From Pseudobdellovibrionaceae bacterium (GTDB lineage: Bacteria > Bdellovibrionota > Bdellovibrionia > Bdellovibrionales > UBA1609), in NCBI GenBank assembly GCA_020635075.1, contig JACKAM010000001.1:1364001-1428000 (forward strand): a stretch of 64,000 bases of DNA, written 5' to 3'. Below are positions 34,351 to 42,945 of this stretch, one piece after another. Position 1 is the first letter of the stretch. Every line of letters starts with the position of its first letter. The position numbers and the translations under genes are program-made. Under the pieces are notes generated by a model. The model made no database searches, was not told where the DNA came from, and saw only the letters and a list, made by a program, of their open reading frames with translations.

Positions 34351-34580
34351 GGTTCCAGGTCCTATTCGTGGTCACACTGCATCCACTTTTGGTTCCAGGT
34401 CCTATTCGTGGTCACACTGCATCTCGCCAGATGACCTTCTATGGGTCTACGTGGAAGACTAATTCTTGGTCTTTACATGAATCCATTAAATGACCTTAGT
34501 TGGATGCGGCGTAACCACGAATAGGACCTGGAACCAAAAGTGGATGCAGTGTGACCACGAATAGGACCTGGAACCAAAAA
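34346..34580. repeat. composite nested palindrome B with 79-nt core
   Basis: Arms of 78 bp (34346-34423 and 34503-34580) match with three mismatches, all in the inner copy. Each arm holds two tandem copies of a unit beginning GGTTCCAGGTCCTATTCG and ending CACTGCATC, separated by CACTTTT. The 79-nt core (34424-34502) aligns without gaps to the core of palindrome A, 64 of 79 bases identical. It lies between convergent genes, 1 nt before the stop of the minus-strand gene at 34582. No transposase is encoded. Confidence 0.94.
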
Positions 34581-34581
34581 G

Positions 34582-35859
34582 CTAAAGACACTGGTTCTTG
34601 CGCAGCCTGAGCCGACACAACTCCAGAGTGTCACTCATGGCGCAAACACACATCTGATTAGGGTCTCGAGCAGGAACCCGGTTCCCCCCGGTCGCAATAA
34701 CCTGGCCTTGGTAGCGAACTCGGGTGATCAGATAGAGTTCTTCATGGGCGCGGATGTAACCTGGATCTTTAGCCATCAGTAGATGGTATTTTTGCTTCAT
34801 CATATAGGCTTGATGAAGTTTGGGAAACTCTTCGGCAGCCTGATTGACCTTGCCTGAATTGCGTAAGTGCCAATAGGACTGGCGATGAAATAGCTTTTCA
34901 TCCTGTATGAGACGATCGACTTGGGCTTGTTGCCTGACTAATCGGCTCTGGTACTTTTCAATCAAATGTCGCCTTTGGTTTTCCAATCGGTCCAATTGAA
35001 TGGGAGACAACCGGCGAAGCTGAGAATAGCTGAGTGCAGAAGGCCGTTTGACCTTTGCGAGTGGAGGAAAGGATGCCCCAGGCGAGCGAGGCTTTGGCTT
35101 TGATTCGCGAGAGTTCTCGGCCCACTCCCGAGCCGAGCTTGTCGCTGCGGGGTTTGCCTGCCAAGATCTAAATGTTTCACCAGTGGAGGCTGGACGAACA
35201 CCACCATGGATCGGTGACACTTGATCTCTTTGGACCACAGGGGTCTTTGCCTTAGCGGGGTATCCGATTTCGTCTTCCGCCGCATCCTCAAACCTGGTGG
35301 CGGTAGCCACCGCCCCGGCCATTTGGATCCAACGGGCATAGGCCTCTCCCCGTTCACAGGAGGTCATGGAGCCTTCAAATCCACTGGTGTTGCACTTGCC
35401 CTTAAGGGCCATGTTTCTCACCTCTGTGCATGTGGTGTAACAAGCACGGGCGATGCGATCGCAGCTCTTCTTTTTTTCTTCCAGCATTGTTCGCCCCTGA
35501 TTGGTCAATTCGGCAGAGTTGGACAGACCATTGCTGACGGCGATTGATTTTTGTACAACCACTAAGGCATCGATTCTTTTAGAATCACAAGTTTCTAATG
35601 CCTCTTGAGTCTGGTGCTCGCATTGGCGCATGGCCTCAATAAACTTCTGGTTCATCTCTTGAACTAGACAGACATGGGCTGCGGAAACTGCCCCTTGCGG
35701 AGGGGACTCACTTCCCTGAACTTCCACAACCTGGTCCTGATCCGTGTTTTGGGTTTTTGAATCTTCGGAAAAAATAATATTGGCTTGGGCGGAAAGAACT
35801 CCCAACCCCAAAAGTACACTCATTAGCAGTGTGCGGCCGATAATTTGTCGTCCAGTCAT
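34582..35859 (-). CDS. secreted Cys-rich paralogue 1
   Basis: A 425-residue exported protein: signal peptide MTGRQIIGRTLLMSVLLGLG to AQA. It is a paralogue of the next gene upstream. Shared blocks: an N-terminal Cys-rich region (FIEAMRQCEHQTQEALETCDS, CDRIARACYTTC, KCNTSGFEGSMTSCERGEAYA), a variable basic linker, a helical C-terminal block (QLDRLENQRRHLIEKY, SYWHLRNSGKVNQAAEEFPKLHQAY, DPGYIRAHEELYLI) and a final Cys pattern (MCVCAMSDTLELC). ATG 35859 gives a proper signal peptide; further upstream starts exist. Function unknown. Confidence 0.75.
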   Translation of the reverse strand: MTGRQIIGRTLLMSVLLGLGVLSAQANIIFSEDSKTQNTDQDQVVEVQGSESPPQGAVSAAHVCLVQEMNQKFIEAMRQCEHQTQEALETCDSKRIDALVVVQKSIAVSNGLSNSAELTNQGRTMLEEKKKSCDRIARACYTTCTEVRNMALKGKCNTSGFEGSMTSCERGEAYARWIQMAGAVATATRFEDAAEDEIGYPAKAKTPVVQRDQVSPIHGGVRPASTGETFRSWQANPAATSSAREWAENSRESKPKPRSPGASFPPLAKVKRPSALSYSQLRRLSPIQLDRLENQRRHLIEKYQSRLVRQQAQVDRLIQDEKLFHRQSYWHLRNSGKVNQAAEEFPKLHQAYMMKQKYHLLMAKDPGYIRAHEELYLITRVRYQGQVIATGGNRVPARDPNQMCVCAMSDTLELCRLRLRKNQCL

Positions 35860-36039
35860 CCCTGAATACCCTCTAAGTTGCATCCCCACCATCATGGTGC
35901 CCGCGTGGTACTACCCATGGGTTATGCGAAAATCGGTCCAGGAATGAGACGTTCAAAGGCCCATAAGTTTGACATGACGGAGGTTTTGCCGCCTAGAGGA
36001 GACTAGGAGTTAGCCAGCTGTTTATTTTGGTTCCAACCC

Positions 36040-37542
36040 CTACATGCACCCATTCTTGTACAAGCGGGCCTCACAAGAGCTCATGGAATCAGCCAGAGTG
36101 CAAAAGCACATGTTCTTATCAAAGGCAGGCTGGCGGGTCTCAGTGCCCGAGCCTTGATAAAGCCCCTTGGGCTGGGGTCTGGCACGGTCAATCAGATAAA
36201 GCTCTTCCTGAGCCCGAATGTAGCCAGGGTCGCGGGCCATCTCCACCCGAGCGGTCTTTTTGGTTTGGTAGGCCTCATGAAGCTTGGGAAAGCGTTTGGC
36301 TGCCATTGAGCCGTTTCCTGAGTTGGTCAGGCGCCAATAGGAGTTACGATCCGATTTGGAAGTGTTGTTGATCGCCGAATCGGCCATAGAATTTTGAGTG
36401 GCCAAATCCCCTTCGTATCTCTTGATGACTTTGCGGCGATCGGCTTCGAGGCGATCTAAATCACTCACGGGCATCTCACGCAGTTCCATGTACTCCAGTT
36501 TTTTTTCACCCAGCGGGACGTTTCCATTGGAAGCCACTTGGTAACTGCTGCCCTGATCAAAGGAGCCGCCAAAAAGATTTCGCCCTTGACGATCGCAGAC
36601 ACCGCCTGAGTTGATCACCCGACCGGCACCTGAATCGGAGACCATGGAACAATCGACCTGAGAGTAGTCACCCGTCTGTTGGGCGAGAGCCAACCCACCG
36701 TCATTTGGCTGATCCGGATTTTGCTGAGCGAAGGCTCCCGATCCTCCGGCGTTCATCCGGTCCAAATCCTGAGTCGCCTGAGAGGCCAAATCTGAGGTGG
36801 CAACGGAATCAGCTCCGGAGCCTCCTCCAGAATGCAAAAACTGACTTTGACTGGCGGTGGAGTCTTTCAGCGAATTGGCTCCATGGGATGCTCCGGTGAG
36901 GTCAAACCACTTGGCATAGACTTCGCCTTTTTCACATGAGTAAAGCGTGGTCTCATAACCCTTGGTCTGACATTGCCCTTCCGCCGCCAGCTCCCGAGTT
37001 TTCTTGCAGGTGGCATAGCAACTGCGGGTGATGGAATCGCAGCCTCGACGCTTTTCTTCCACCATCGCCTGGGCATCGGCAGTTACCTGCTTACGCTCTC
37101 CAAAATCAGTTCCATAGGCACCCTCATTGACCATGTGACTTTGAAAACCGACGACAGCCTGAATGTCACTGGAGTCACATCTTTCCAGTGCCTGCCTCAT
37201 TTGATTGTCACACTCTCGAAGGGAGTTAATGTAAGCCTGGTTGTAGGTGGGATTCCCACAGTAGTTGCCCGCTGTCGACTCGGGATCCCCAGCTCCCTCA
37301 CCGCCATTGGCTTTTGGATCAGTTTGATGACCGCTACCGGCTGGATCGGCCTCAGTGACACTCCCCGTGGGGGACTGTTCATCACTGGGGATACCCGCTG
37401 CACTCGATGGCGGGGTCACAGAGGACTCGGGCGCCGAGTGATCTGTTCCACCGCTTCTGATTTTTGCAGATGCTGAATGCAATCCGAGTAAAACAAAACT
37501 GATGGCAATGATGATCCTAGCGGACCAAGAAATGACCTTCAT
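36040..37542 (-). CDS. secreted Cys-rich paralogue 2
   Basis: A 500-residue exported protein with signal peptide to about ASA (26). It shares with its neighbour the N-terminal Cys block (INSLRECDNQMRQALERCDS, CDSITRSCYATC, QCQTKGYETTLYSCEKGEVYA), the helix block (DLDRLEADRRKVIKRY, SYWRLTNSGNGSMAAKRFPKLHEAY, DPGYIRAQEELYLIDR) and ending (MCFCTLADSMSSC). The middle differs: this copy has a longer Gly/Ser/Asp/Gln-rich linker. A tandem duplication followed by divergence is likely. ATG 37542 follows GGGGGTATCAG. A palindrome sits 25 nt upstream of the start. Confidence 0.76.
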   Translation of the reverse strand: MKVISWSARIIIAISFVLLGLHSASAKIRSGGTDHSAPESSVTPPSSAAGIPSDEQSPTGSVTEADPAGSGHQTDPKANGGEGAGDPESTAGNYCGNPTYNQAYINSLRECDNQMRQALERCDSSDIQAVVGFQSHMVNEGAYGTDFGERKQVTADAQAMVEEKRRGCDSITRSCYATCKKTRELAAEGQCQTKGYETTLYSCEKGEVYAKWFDLTGASHGANSLKDSTASQSQFLHSGGGSGADSVATSDLASQATQDLDRMNAGGSGAFAQQNPDQPNDGGLALAQQTGDYSQVDCSMVSDSGAGRVINSGGVCDRQGRNLFGGSFDQGSSYQVASNGNVPLGEKKLEYMELREMPVSDLDRLEADRRKVIKRYEGDLATQNSMADSAINNTSKSDRNSYWRLTNSGNGSMAAKRFPKLHEAYQTKKTARVEMARDPGYIRAQEELYLIDRARPQPKGLYQGSGTETRQPAFDKNMCFCTLADSMSSCEARLYKNGCM

Positions 37543-37908
37543 CTGATACCCCCAAGCACTGAGCCTCAATTAGGTTCCAGGTCCTCAAACGGGATGCACG
37601 AAGACAAAGTCGATCCTCAAAGGAGGAACGCGAATTTGTCTTCGTGCATCCCGTTTGAGGACCTGGAACCTAATTGATGGCGCTGACACTTAATTCTTTC
37701 AATCAAAGTGCCAAAGATATTCCCAATATGAATCGCTAATAAACAATCCAGAAGAAACAGAAAGGAAGTCTCAAACAGAGACAGACGAAGTTTTGGTCAG
37801 GAGTCAAAAGGGTTTAGTTCAACCCGACAAGTCTGAGCGCTACCGACCGTGGCTTGCTACCTATTGAGATGGACCCCGGTTTCCATCTCTATTGGTAAGG
37901 CGACTTGC
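37543..37908. other. 366-nt intergenic region holding a palindrome
   Basis: Between the paralogue 2 start and the end of the cytochrome gene. Its first part is occupied by the 42-bp-arm palindrome (37567-37676); the rest is AT-rich with no supported gene. The promoter of paralogue 2 must lie here or beyond the palindrome. Confidence 0.5.
37567..37676. repeat. perfect 42-bp inverted repeat, 26-nt loop
   Basis: Arms 37567-37608 and 37635-37676 are exact complements. Outer ends CAATTAGGTTCCAGG and CCTGGAACCTAATTG resemble the ends of composite palindrome A (TAATTGGGTTCC). The inner arm (CTCAAACGGGATGCACG) is not shared with the others. It lies 25 nt upstream of the paralogue 2 start codon, so it would be in the promoter or 5' leader. 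Confidence 0.93.
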
Positions 37909-38223
37909 TTATTGGCAAGCGCCGAGTTGGCTGTAATAGGCCGAAAGGTCGGCAATCGCCTGATCATCCAAACCCTCAGCAACATGATTCATGATGTGAG
38001 ACGGACGAGACCCATCACGGAAGGCACTCAATTGCCAAATCAAATAATTTTCCTTTTGACCGGCCAAATTTGGGTGCATGGGTTGCTTGGAAACTCCATC
38101 AGTTCCGTGGCAGCCGACACAGCCTTGTGCAATAATTTTCCCGTTATTGGCATCACCTGCCGCCCAAGCCGACAACTGAAGACCGATGATGGCCAATACC
38201 AGACCAACGAACTTTACCTTCAT
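37909..38223 (-). CDS. periplasmic class I c-type cytochrome
   Basis: A 104-residue exported cytochrome c. The signal peptide ends near AWA (22). A single haem site CVGCH is at 35-39, and Met78 (HIMNHV) is the probable sixth ligand, with PNLAGQ and YYSQLG flanking helices typical of cytochrome c553/c551-like proteins. It is expected to shuttle electrons in the periplasm. ATG 38223 follows GGGGGGAGAG. It stands alone; no cytochrome maturation genes adjoin, although a CcdA-like protein is encoded elsewhere in the window. Confidence 0.93.
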   Translation of the reverse strand: MKVKFVGLVLAIIGLQLSAWAAGDANNGKIIAQGCVGCHGTDGVSKQPMHPNLAGQKENYLIWQLSAFRDGSRPSHIMNHVAEGLDDQAIADLSAYYSQLGACQ

Positions 38224-38475
38224 CTCTCCCCCCAAAGGTTATGTGATTACTCCCCCAACCCATAAAAGCGTTGGTGCATTTTGCCCAGTATTGTCTCCCT
38301 CGACTTTTGGTTGGGTCAACAATCCCTTCACCGGCAATGACAATTTTTCGTGGCAAGGCCCTAAAAACGCCGAGAAACCCACCTAGTTATAGGGGGTTAG
38401 GCGATGTTTCTCTGGTACGAATCTTGATGCTTTTTCCCAGATTCCAAACGGGTGATCTGTCTGAAAGGAAATGAC

Positions 38476-39672
38476 TTGAAAGGCATTGGAGACATCTTCA
38501 TAGGCCTACTGCTGGCATTCGCCGCCACCCTCCCGGGTGAGTGGGCGCTTGGTGATGACTCAGCTCCCGCCGAGAGAATTCGCTACGCCATTGAAACTGA
38601 TGGCGGGGGACGCATTGAAATGGATACCACAGTGGGGATGGCCTTGGGTTCCTCCATGAGTGCCACTGACCAGGCGGAGACTCTGGAAAAACTTAGGATG
38701 ATCACCCAACAAAGCGGTCGACCTCTGAGCCTTTATGTTCCCGATGGTACCAGTGTCTCCGTCGACATGGAGGTCATGCTCACAAAAGCCAACATCCCTT
38801 ACGAGATTGTCTCTCTTCCCACTCCGCAGTTGGATTTGGTCAACCAAGCACGTAACACTTGGATGGGTCGCCTTAAATCTCGGATGGACTATGTCATGAG
38901 GGCCAAGCCTTCTGCGGCAGACTGGTTTTTGGGTGTTACCATGGCCTCTTATTCGGGAGCAGCAGGAGTTTGGGCCTGGGCTCATCACGGAACCTTAGAC
39001 CCTTGGACGGTGGGAGCATTGGCGGGGTACGAGGCCCTGATCATTTGGCTGCAAACCACCCACATCCATCGCCTGGATCGCATATTTGGCAGCAGCCAAA
39101 ATGGCAACGGGGACCACTCTAAGGTCAGCGGTCTCAATCAAATTTTCCGCCGCTCCTTTTTTACCCTGATGATGACTGAAACGGTAAGATTAATCTCAGG
39201 TCCGATTGGTGATGCTCACTCCTTTTTCTCCATGACTGGCCAGGCAGAAGTGCTTTCTTTCGTTGGTGCCTACGGTTTGGGAATGGCTTTGTTCAATACT
39301 GTCCGAGACCAACTTTACTCCAATAGGCCTGAGATCTCCCGTTGGGCCAACTTCAATCAGTTTATCCTAATGACACCTCTGACACTCATGGATTGGTCGG
39401 GCATTCACCTTGCGACCCTATTTGAGATTGGCTATTTTCACCTTAATCTCTCCACCACTCTGATTCTTGCTGGTTACGCCGGAATTGCGGCTAGCCTTAA
39501 GTACGTGAAACCGCTTCGCGTGGCTCTGGAGAGCATCGCAAAAATGGAGGAGAAGCTCTTTCAAAAGGGAATGCGTCGGGTGGCGAAGACCCGCGCCACC
39601 TTTCGCAAGGCCTGGGCTTGTCGCCGCTTCCTCCGTGACAGCCGATCTCTCCCACCCGGGTCCAGCCATTAG
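38476..39672 (+). CDS. exported/membrane protein with about six helices
   Basis: A 398-residue protein. After a signal-like hydrophobic start (IFIGLLLAFAATL) comes a soluble domain to about residue 130 (RIRYAIETDGGGRIEMDTTV), then about six membrane helices between 150 and 350 (WFLGVTMASYSGAAGVWAWA; LAGYEALIIWL; FFTLMMTETVRL; VGAYGLGMALF; ILMTPLTLMDW; LILAGYAGIAASL) and a basic C-terminus. No recognised family. I chose TTG 38476 because AAGGA precedes it; GTG 38452 is in frame. It opens a plus-strand cluster of three envelope genes. Confidence 0.7.
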   Translation: MKGIGDIFIGLLLAFAATLPGEWALGDDSAPAERIRYAIETDGGGRIEMDTTVGMALGSSMSATDQAETLEKLRMITQQSGRPLSLYVPDGTSVSVDMEVMLTKANIPYEIVSLPTPQLDLVNQARNTWMGRLKSRMDYVMRAKPSAADWFLGVTMASYSGAAGVWAWAHHGTLDPWTVGALAGYEALIIWLQTTHIHRLDRIFGSSQNGNGDHSKVSGLNQIFRRSFFTLMMTETVRLISGPIGDAHSFFSMTGQAEVLSFVGAYGLGMALFNTVRDQLYSNRPEISRWANFNQFILMTPLTLMDWSGIHLATLFEIGYFHLNLSTTLILAGYAGIAASLKYVKPLRVALESIAKMEEKLFQKGMRRVAKTRATFRKAWACRRFLRDSRSLPPGSSH

Positions 39673-39741
39673 TGCAACCCCCCTCTTCCTAGGGCCAGGA
39701 AACATACCTTTTCCCTCTCTAACCCGGTAAAATGATGTGGG

Positions 39742-40242
39742 ATGGTTTCATTGGACAGAGCAGCTGGTTTGTCGCCTGCCATTATTTTTGATCTCGGTGT
39801 CATTGTCTTCGTGTTAATGATTGCCGCCCAATACATGAAATGGCCCTTCCTCAAGTTCGTCTCTCTGGTGTTCTTTTCCACCTGTTGTATCGCCGGCATC
39901 GGCCTTTCCTTATTTCTCTTTTCCGTCGGCATGAAGGCCAAATGGACGAGTGACGGCCCGGGGATGCTTTTAATCATGATTATGATCCCCGGTTTTGGCT
40001 TTGGTGGTCTTTTTTCCGGCTTTATGGCTCTCAGTGCCCTGTCGGCGCTCAAGGTCGCCCCTCGGGAAAGAGTGGAACCAAGCCCGGCAGAGTTGGCAAC
40101 ACGAGAGATTCTGAAGGAACATCTCCTCAACCGCATGGTTCAGTTTGGGAAGTTCCGCATCAAACTATCGGCATTGTTTTTTGTTTTAGGCATTGTGATT
40201 TACACCATTGTACGGGTGACGAGTTTAGCAGGGGGCACATGA
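39742..40242 (+). CDS. four-helix membrane protein
   Basis: A 166-residue inner-membrane protein with about four hydrophobic segments (IIFDLGVIVFVLMIAAQY; LVFFSTCCIAGIGLSLFLF; MLLIMIMIPGFGFGGLF; ALFFVLGIVIYTIV) and a charged cytoplasmic loop (KVAPRERVEPSPAELATRE). No recognised family. The ribosome site before ATG 39742 is weak. Its stop overlaps the start of the coiled-coil gene (ATGATGA), so the two are translationally coupled. Confidence 0.68.
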   Translation: MVSLDRAAGLSPAIIFDLGVIVFVLMIAAQYMKWPFLKFVSLVFFSTCCIAGIGLSLFLFSVGMKAKWTSDGPGMLLIMIMIPGFGFGGLFSGFMALSALSALKVAPRERVEPSPAELATREILKEHLLNRMVQFGKFRIKLSALFFVLGIVIYTIVRVTSLAGGT

Positions 40243-41555
40243 TGACAGCTGGAAAACCGAACACAACCTTTCTCCTTCTTTTGACCGCAATATTCTTATC
40301 TCTCAGTCTGGAACCGCAAATCTCCTGGGCGATTGAGGAAGACTCTGACGAAGTCGAAATGGTTCAAGCTGAACTCGATGGCGAAAAGGCGATTCTCACC
40401 CAGGAGAAGGCAGCGGCCGGTCAGGCCTCGGCCAATCTGAAATCCAAACAGCGAGGGATGGAACAGGAAATCAAAAGCATCAATCGTGAGATTGAGCAAG
40501 TTCGCAAAGAAGCCGACCGTTGGCGCCGGGAAAAAGAAGACGCGCAAAGGGAATACCAGGAGCTCGTTTCGCGCATCACCGATGCCCAAAACCTCTTAAA
40601 AACCACTCAAGGCGAAAGAGATGAAGCTCAAAAACAAAGAGATCAGGCCACTGGGGATGCCACGAGAGTCAATAAAGAGCTCACGCAACTCAACGTTCAG
40701 ATCTCAAAACTGAAAACCGAACACGAAGGCCTACAAAAGGAAATCAGTCAAGCTAAGGCGTCAACCGATGCGGCCGTCCAGGAGGTTGAAGCTAAAAAGA
40801 AGGAAATAGAAGTCCAAATCCGACAAAACCAACAACAGGTGGACATGGTTAAGGGCGAAATTGCCAAATCAAAAGTGGCAGTTGAAGAGGAAGAGGCCGT
40901 TGTCGCTCGCCTCAAAAACGACTTGAAACACAAAGAGCGCGATTTGAAAAATGCCAAGTCAGAGGCCGAAGCCCACCGCTCCACACTCAAAAATGCAGAG
41001 TCCGACCGGCGCAAATTGGAAGGTGAGATCAAAGATGTGGAAGGAGACATCAAGGACGCAAAATCCAACGTTGCTGACCTTCTTAAACAAATCGAAAGAG
41101 CCAAACAGGATGAAGCTAAAACCAAGCAAGAGTTGGCCAATGCCAAAAGCGAAGAGGCCAAGGCTCAAAAGGAACTGGCTGCAACCAAGTCCAAGCATGA
41201 ACGGGAAAGAGATCGTAGCAACACATCGATTGCCAAATACGAGGAAGAGAAACGTGGTTTTGAAGAGCGAACGAAAAAGGCCGTAAAGGACGCCGACAAC
41301 CTTCGGGGCAAAATGGAAGACCTGAGCGATGCCGTGGATTCCGCCAAGAAGGCCTCCTGGCGGGCCCGAGACAAGGCCGAAGACACGGAAAAAAAGGTAA
41401 AAGATCTTCGCGAGGAATTAAAAAGAGAAAAGGCCAAGGCGCGGGAAAAGGTCTCACAGTACAAATCCGACGTCATTCGCTTTGAAAAAAGGCGCAAGAC
41501 AGATCTGGTTGAGATCAAACGCCTGGAAAGACAAATCGCTCGGGTTCACAAATAA
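40239..41555 (+). CDS. long coiled-coil exported protein
   Basis: A 438-residue protein: signal peptide or N-terminal anchor (FLLLLTAIFLSLSL) and then almost continuous heptad-rich helix from about 35 to the end, very rich in Lys, Glu, Ala and Gln, with repeated motifs like EIKSINREIEQVRKEADRWR. Probably an elongated periplasmic rod or dimer that spans or braces the envelope, perhaps bound to the two preceding membrane proteins (inference). ATG 40239 overlaps the preceding stop by 4 nt. Converges with purF, 16 nt away. Confidence 0.78.
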   Translation: MMTAGKPNTTFLLLLTAIFLSLSLEPQISWAIEEDSDEVEMVQAELDGEKAILTQEKAAAGQASANLKSKQRGMEQEIKSINREIEQVRKEADRWRREKEDAQREYQELVSRITDAQNLLKTTQGERDEAQKQRDQATGDATRVNKELTQLNVQISKLKTEHEGLQKEISQAKASTDAAVQEVEAKKKEIEVQIRQNQQQVDMVKGEIAKSKVAVEEEEAVVARLKNDLKHKERDLKNAKSEAEAHRSTLKNAESDRRKLEGEIKDVEGDIKDAKSNVADLLKQIERAKQDEAKTKQELANAKSEEAKAQKELAATKSKHERERDRSNTSIAKYEEEKRGFEERTKKAVKDADNLRGKMEDLSDAVDSAKKASWRARDKAEDTEKKVKDLREELKREKAKAREKVSQYKSDVIRFEKRRKTDLVEIKRLERQIARVHK

Positions 41556-41571
41556 TCCGCGGCTGCCTGAC

Positions 41572-42945
41572 CTAGATGTCCGTAGGATATTGCCCATCAA
41601 AACAGGCGGCACAGTAGCCAGCCTTGCTTGATCCCACCGCCTGCATCATTCCGTTAATTGTCAGATAAGCCAAAGTATCGGCATCGATAAAACTGCGAAT
41701 TCCTTCCAGGGACTTTTGATTGGCAATGAGCTCCGATTTCTCTGGCGTGTCGACTCCATAGTAACAAGGTCCCGTAGTTGGCGGCGAGGCAATGCGAAAA
41801 TGCACCTCCTTCGCACCAGCCTGGCGAACCAAACGAATGATCTTTTGGCTCGTTGTCCCCCGCACCAAGGAGTCGTCCACCACCACGACACGCTTACCCT
41901 TTAGAATTTCAGCCTGGGGATTCAGTTTAATCTTCACGCCAAAAGAGCGAATGCTCTGGCTGGGCTGAATAAAGGTACGACCAATGTAATGGTTGCGGAT
42001 AATGCCTAACTCAAAGGGAATCCCACTTTTCTGTGAATAGCCAATGGCCGCCGGTGTTCCACTGTCGGGAACGGGAATCACGAAGTCTGCCTCCACTGGG
42101 TTTTCTTCGGCAAGAATTTCACCCATTCTCTTGCGGGTCTCGTAGACACTTTTGCCAAAGACTTTGGAGTCAGGGCGAGCAAAGTAGACGTGCTCAAAAA
42201 CACATTGAGCCAAGGGCTGAGAAGGCTCGGCAAACCTTTCACTGTGTTCGCCGTTTTCATCCACCCACCATATTTCACCGGGCTCGATCTCACGAATGTA
42301 TTTGGCGCCAATAAGGTCAAAGGCGCAGGTTTCGGATGCGACCACCCAGGAAAAGCCGCCTTCCTCCAAATGGCGCTGGCCCAGAATGAGTGGCCGCATA
42401 CCACGTGGGTCCCGCATAGCCACCAGCTTGTCCTTGGCCAAAAGCACCAGACTGTAAGCCCCATCCAGGCGCTGCACTGATTCCTTGAGGCAAGTCACCA
42501 AGTTGTTGCTCGGGTGACGGGCCAGCAAATGCAACAAACACTCCGTATCGTTGGTTCCCTGAAAGATAGCTCCTAACTTCTTAAGCTCTTTTCGCAGTGT
42601 CTTGGAATTCACGATATTACCGTTGTGAGCCATGGCCACAGGACCTGTGAGAAGACCCGCTGTTAAGGGCTGCACATTGTGAAGGGAATTGGTCCCAGTG
42701 GTTGAATAGCGAACATGGCCAATGGCCGCTCGCCCATTCAAACGCTCCAAGACATCCGCTGGAAAGACTTCGCCCACAAGACCTACACCTTTGTGATGAA
42801 TCTGTCTTCCCCCGTAAGACAAGGTTGAGATCCCCGCCGACTCCTGACCCCGGTGTTGTTGGGCGTACAATCCCAAATAGGCCATCTTACCGGCTTCCGG
42901 ATCTCCCCAAATGCCAAAGACGGCACATTCCTCATTCCAGTCCTT
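41572..42945 (-). CDS. purF: amidophosphoribosyltransferase
   Basis: A 457-residue PurF, committing step of de novo purine synthesis (PRPP plus Gln to phosphoribosylamine). It has the class II glutaminase domain; the N-terminal nucleophile Cys follows a short propeptide (MKDWNEEC, Cys8), as in the Bacillus type, then AVFGIWG. QQHRGQESAG and GHVRYSTTG are further landmarks, and VVVVDDSLVRGTT is the PRPP motif. Four late Cys recall the iron-sulfur form. TTG 42945 is chosen because GGGAGG sits 6 nt upstream; it overlaps the purL end by 14 nt. Confidence 0.95.
   Translation of the reverse strand, partial: KDWNEECAVFGIWGDPEAGKMAYLGLYAQQHRGQESAGISTLSYGGRQIHHKGVGLVGEVFPADVLERLNGRAAIGHVRYSTTGTNSLHNVQPLTAGLLTGPVAMAHNGNIVNSKTLRKELKKLGAIFQGTNDTECLLHLLARHPSNNLVTCLKESVQRLDGAYSLVLLAKDKLVAMRDPRGMRPLILGQRHLEEGGFSWVVASETCAFDLIGAKYIREIEPGEIWWVDENGEHSERFAEPSQPLAQCVFEHVYFARPDSKVFGKSVYETRKRMGEILAEENPVEADFVIPVPDSGTPAAIGYSQKSGIPFELGIIRNHYIGRTFIQPSQSIRSFGVKIKLNPQAEILKGKRVVVVDDSLVRGTTSQKIIRLVRQAGAKEVHFRIASPPTTGPCYYGVDTPEKSELIANQKSLEGIRSFIDADTLAYLTINGMMQAVGSSKAGYCAACFDGQYPTDI

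Noticed and set aside
37441..37470. Partial similarity of the paralogue 2 coding sequence (GTTCCACCGCTTCTGA) to the mutS palindrome arm (GTTCCACCGCATCTGA)
   Set aside because: One mismatch in 16 bases, within a Ser-Gly-Gly codon run; too short to claim descent, unlike the 18-base exact match at 19579-19596.
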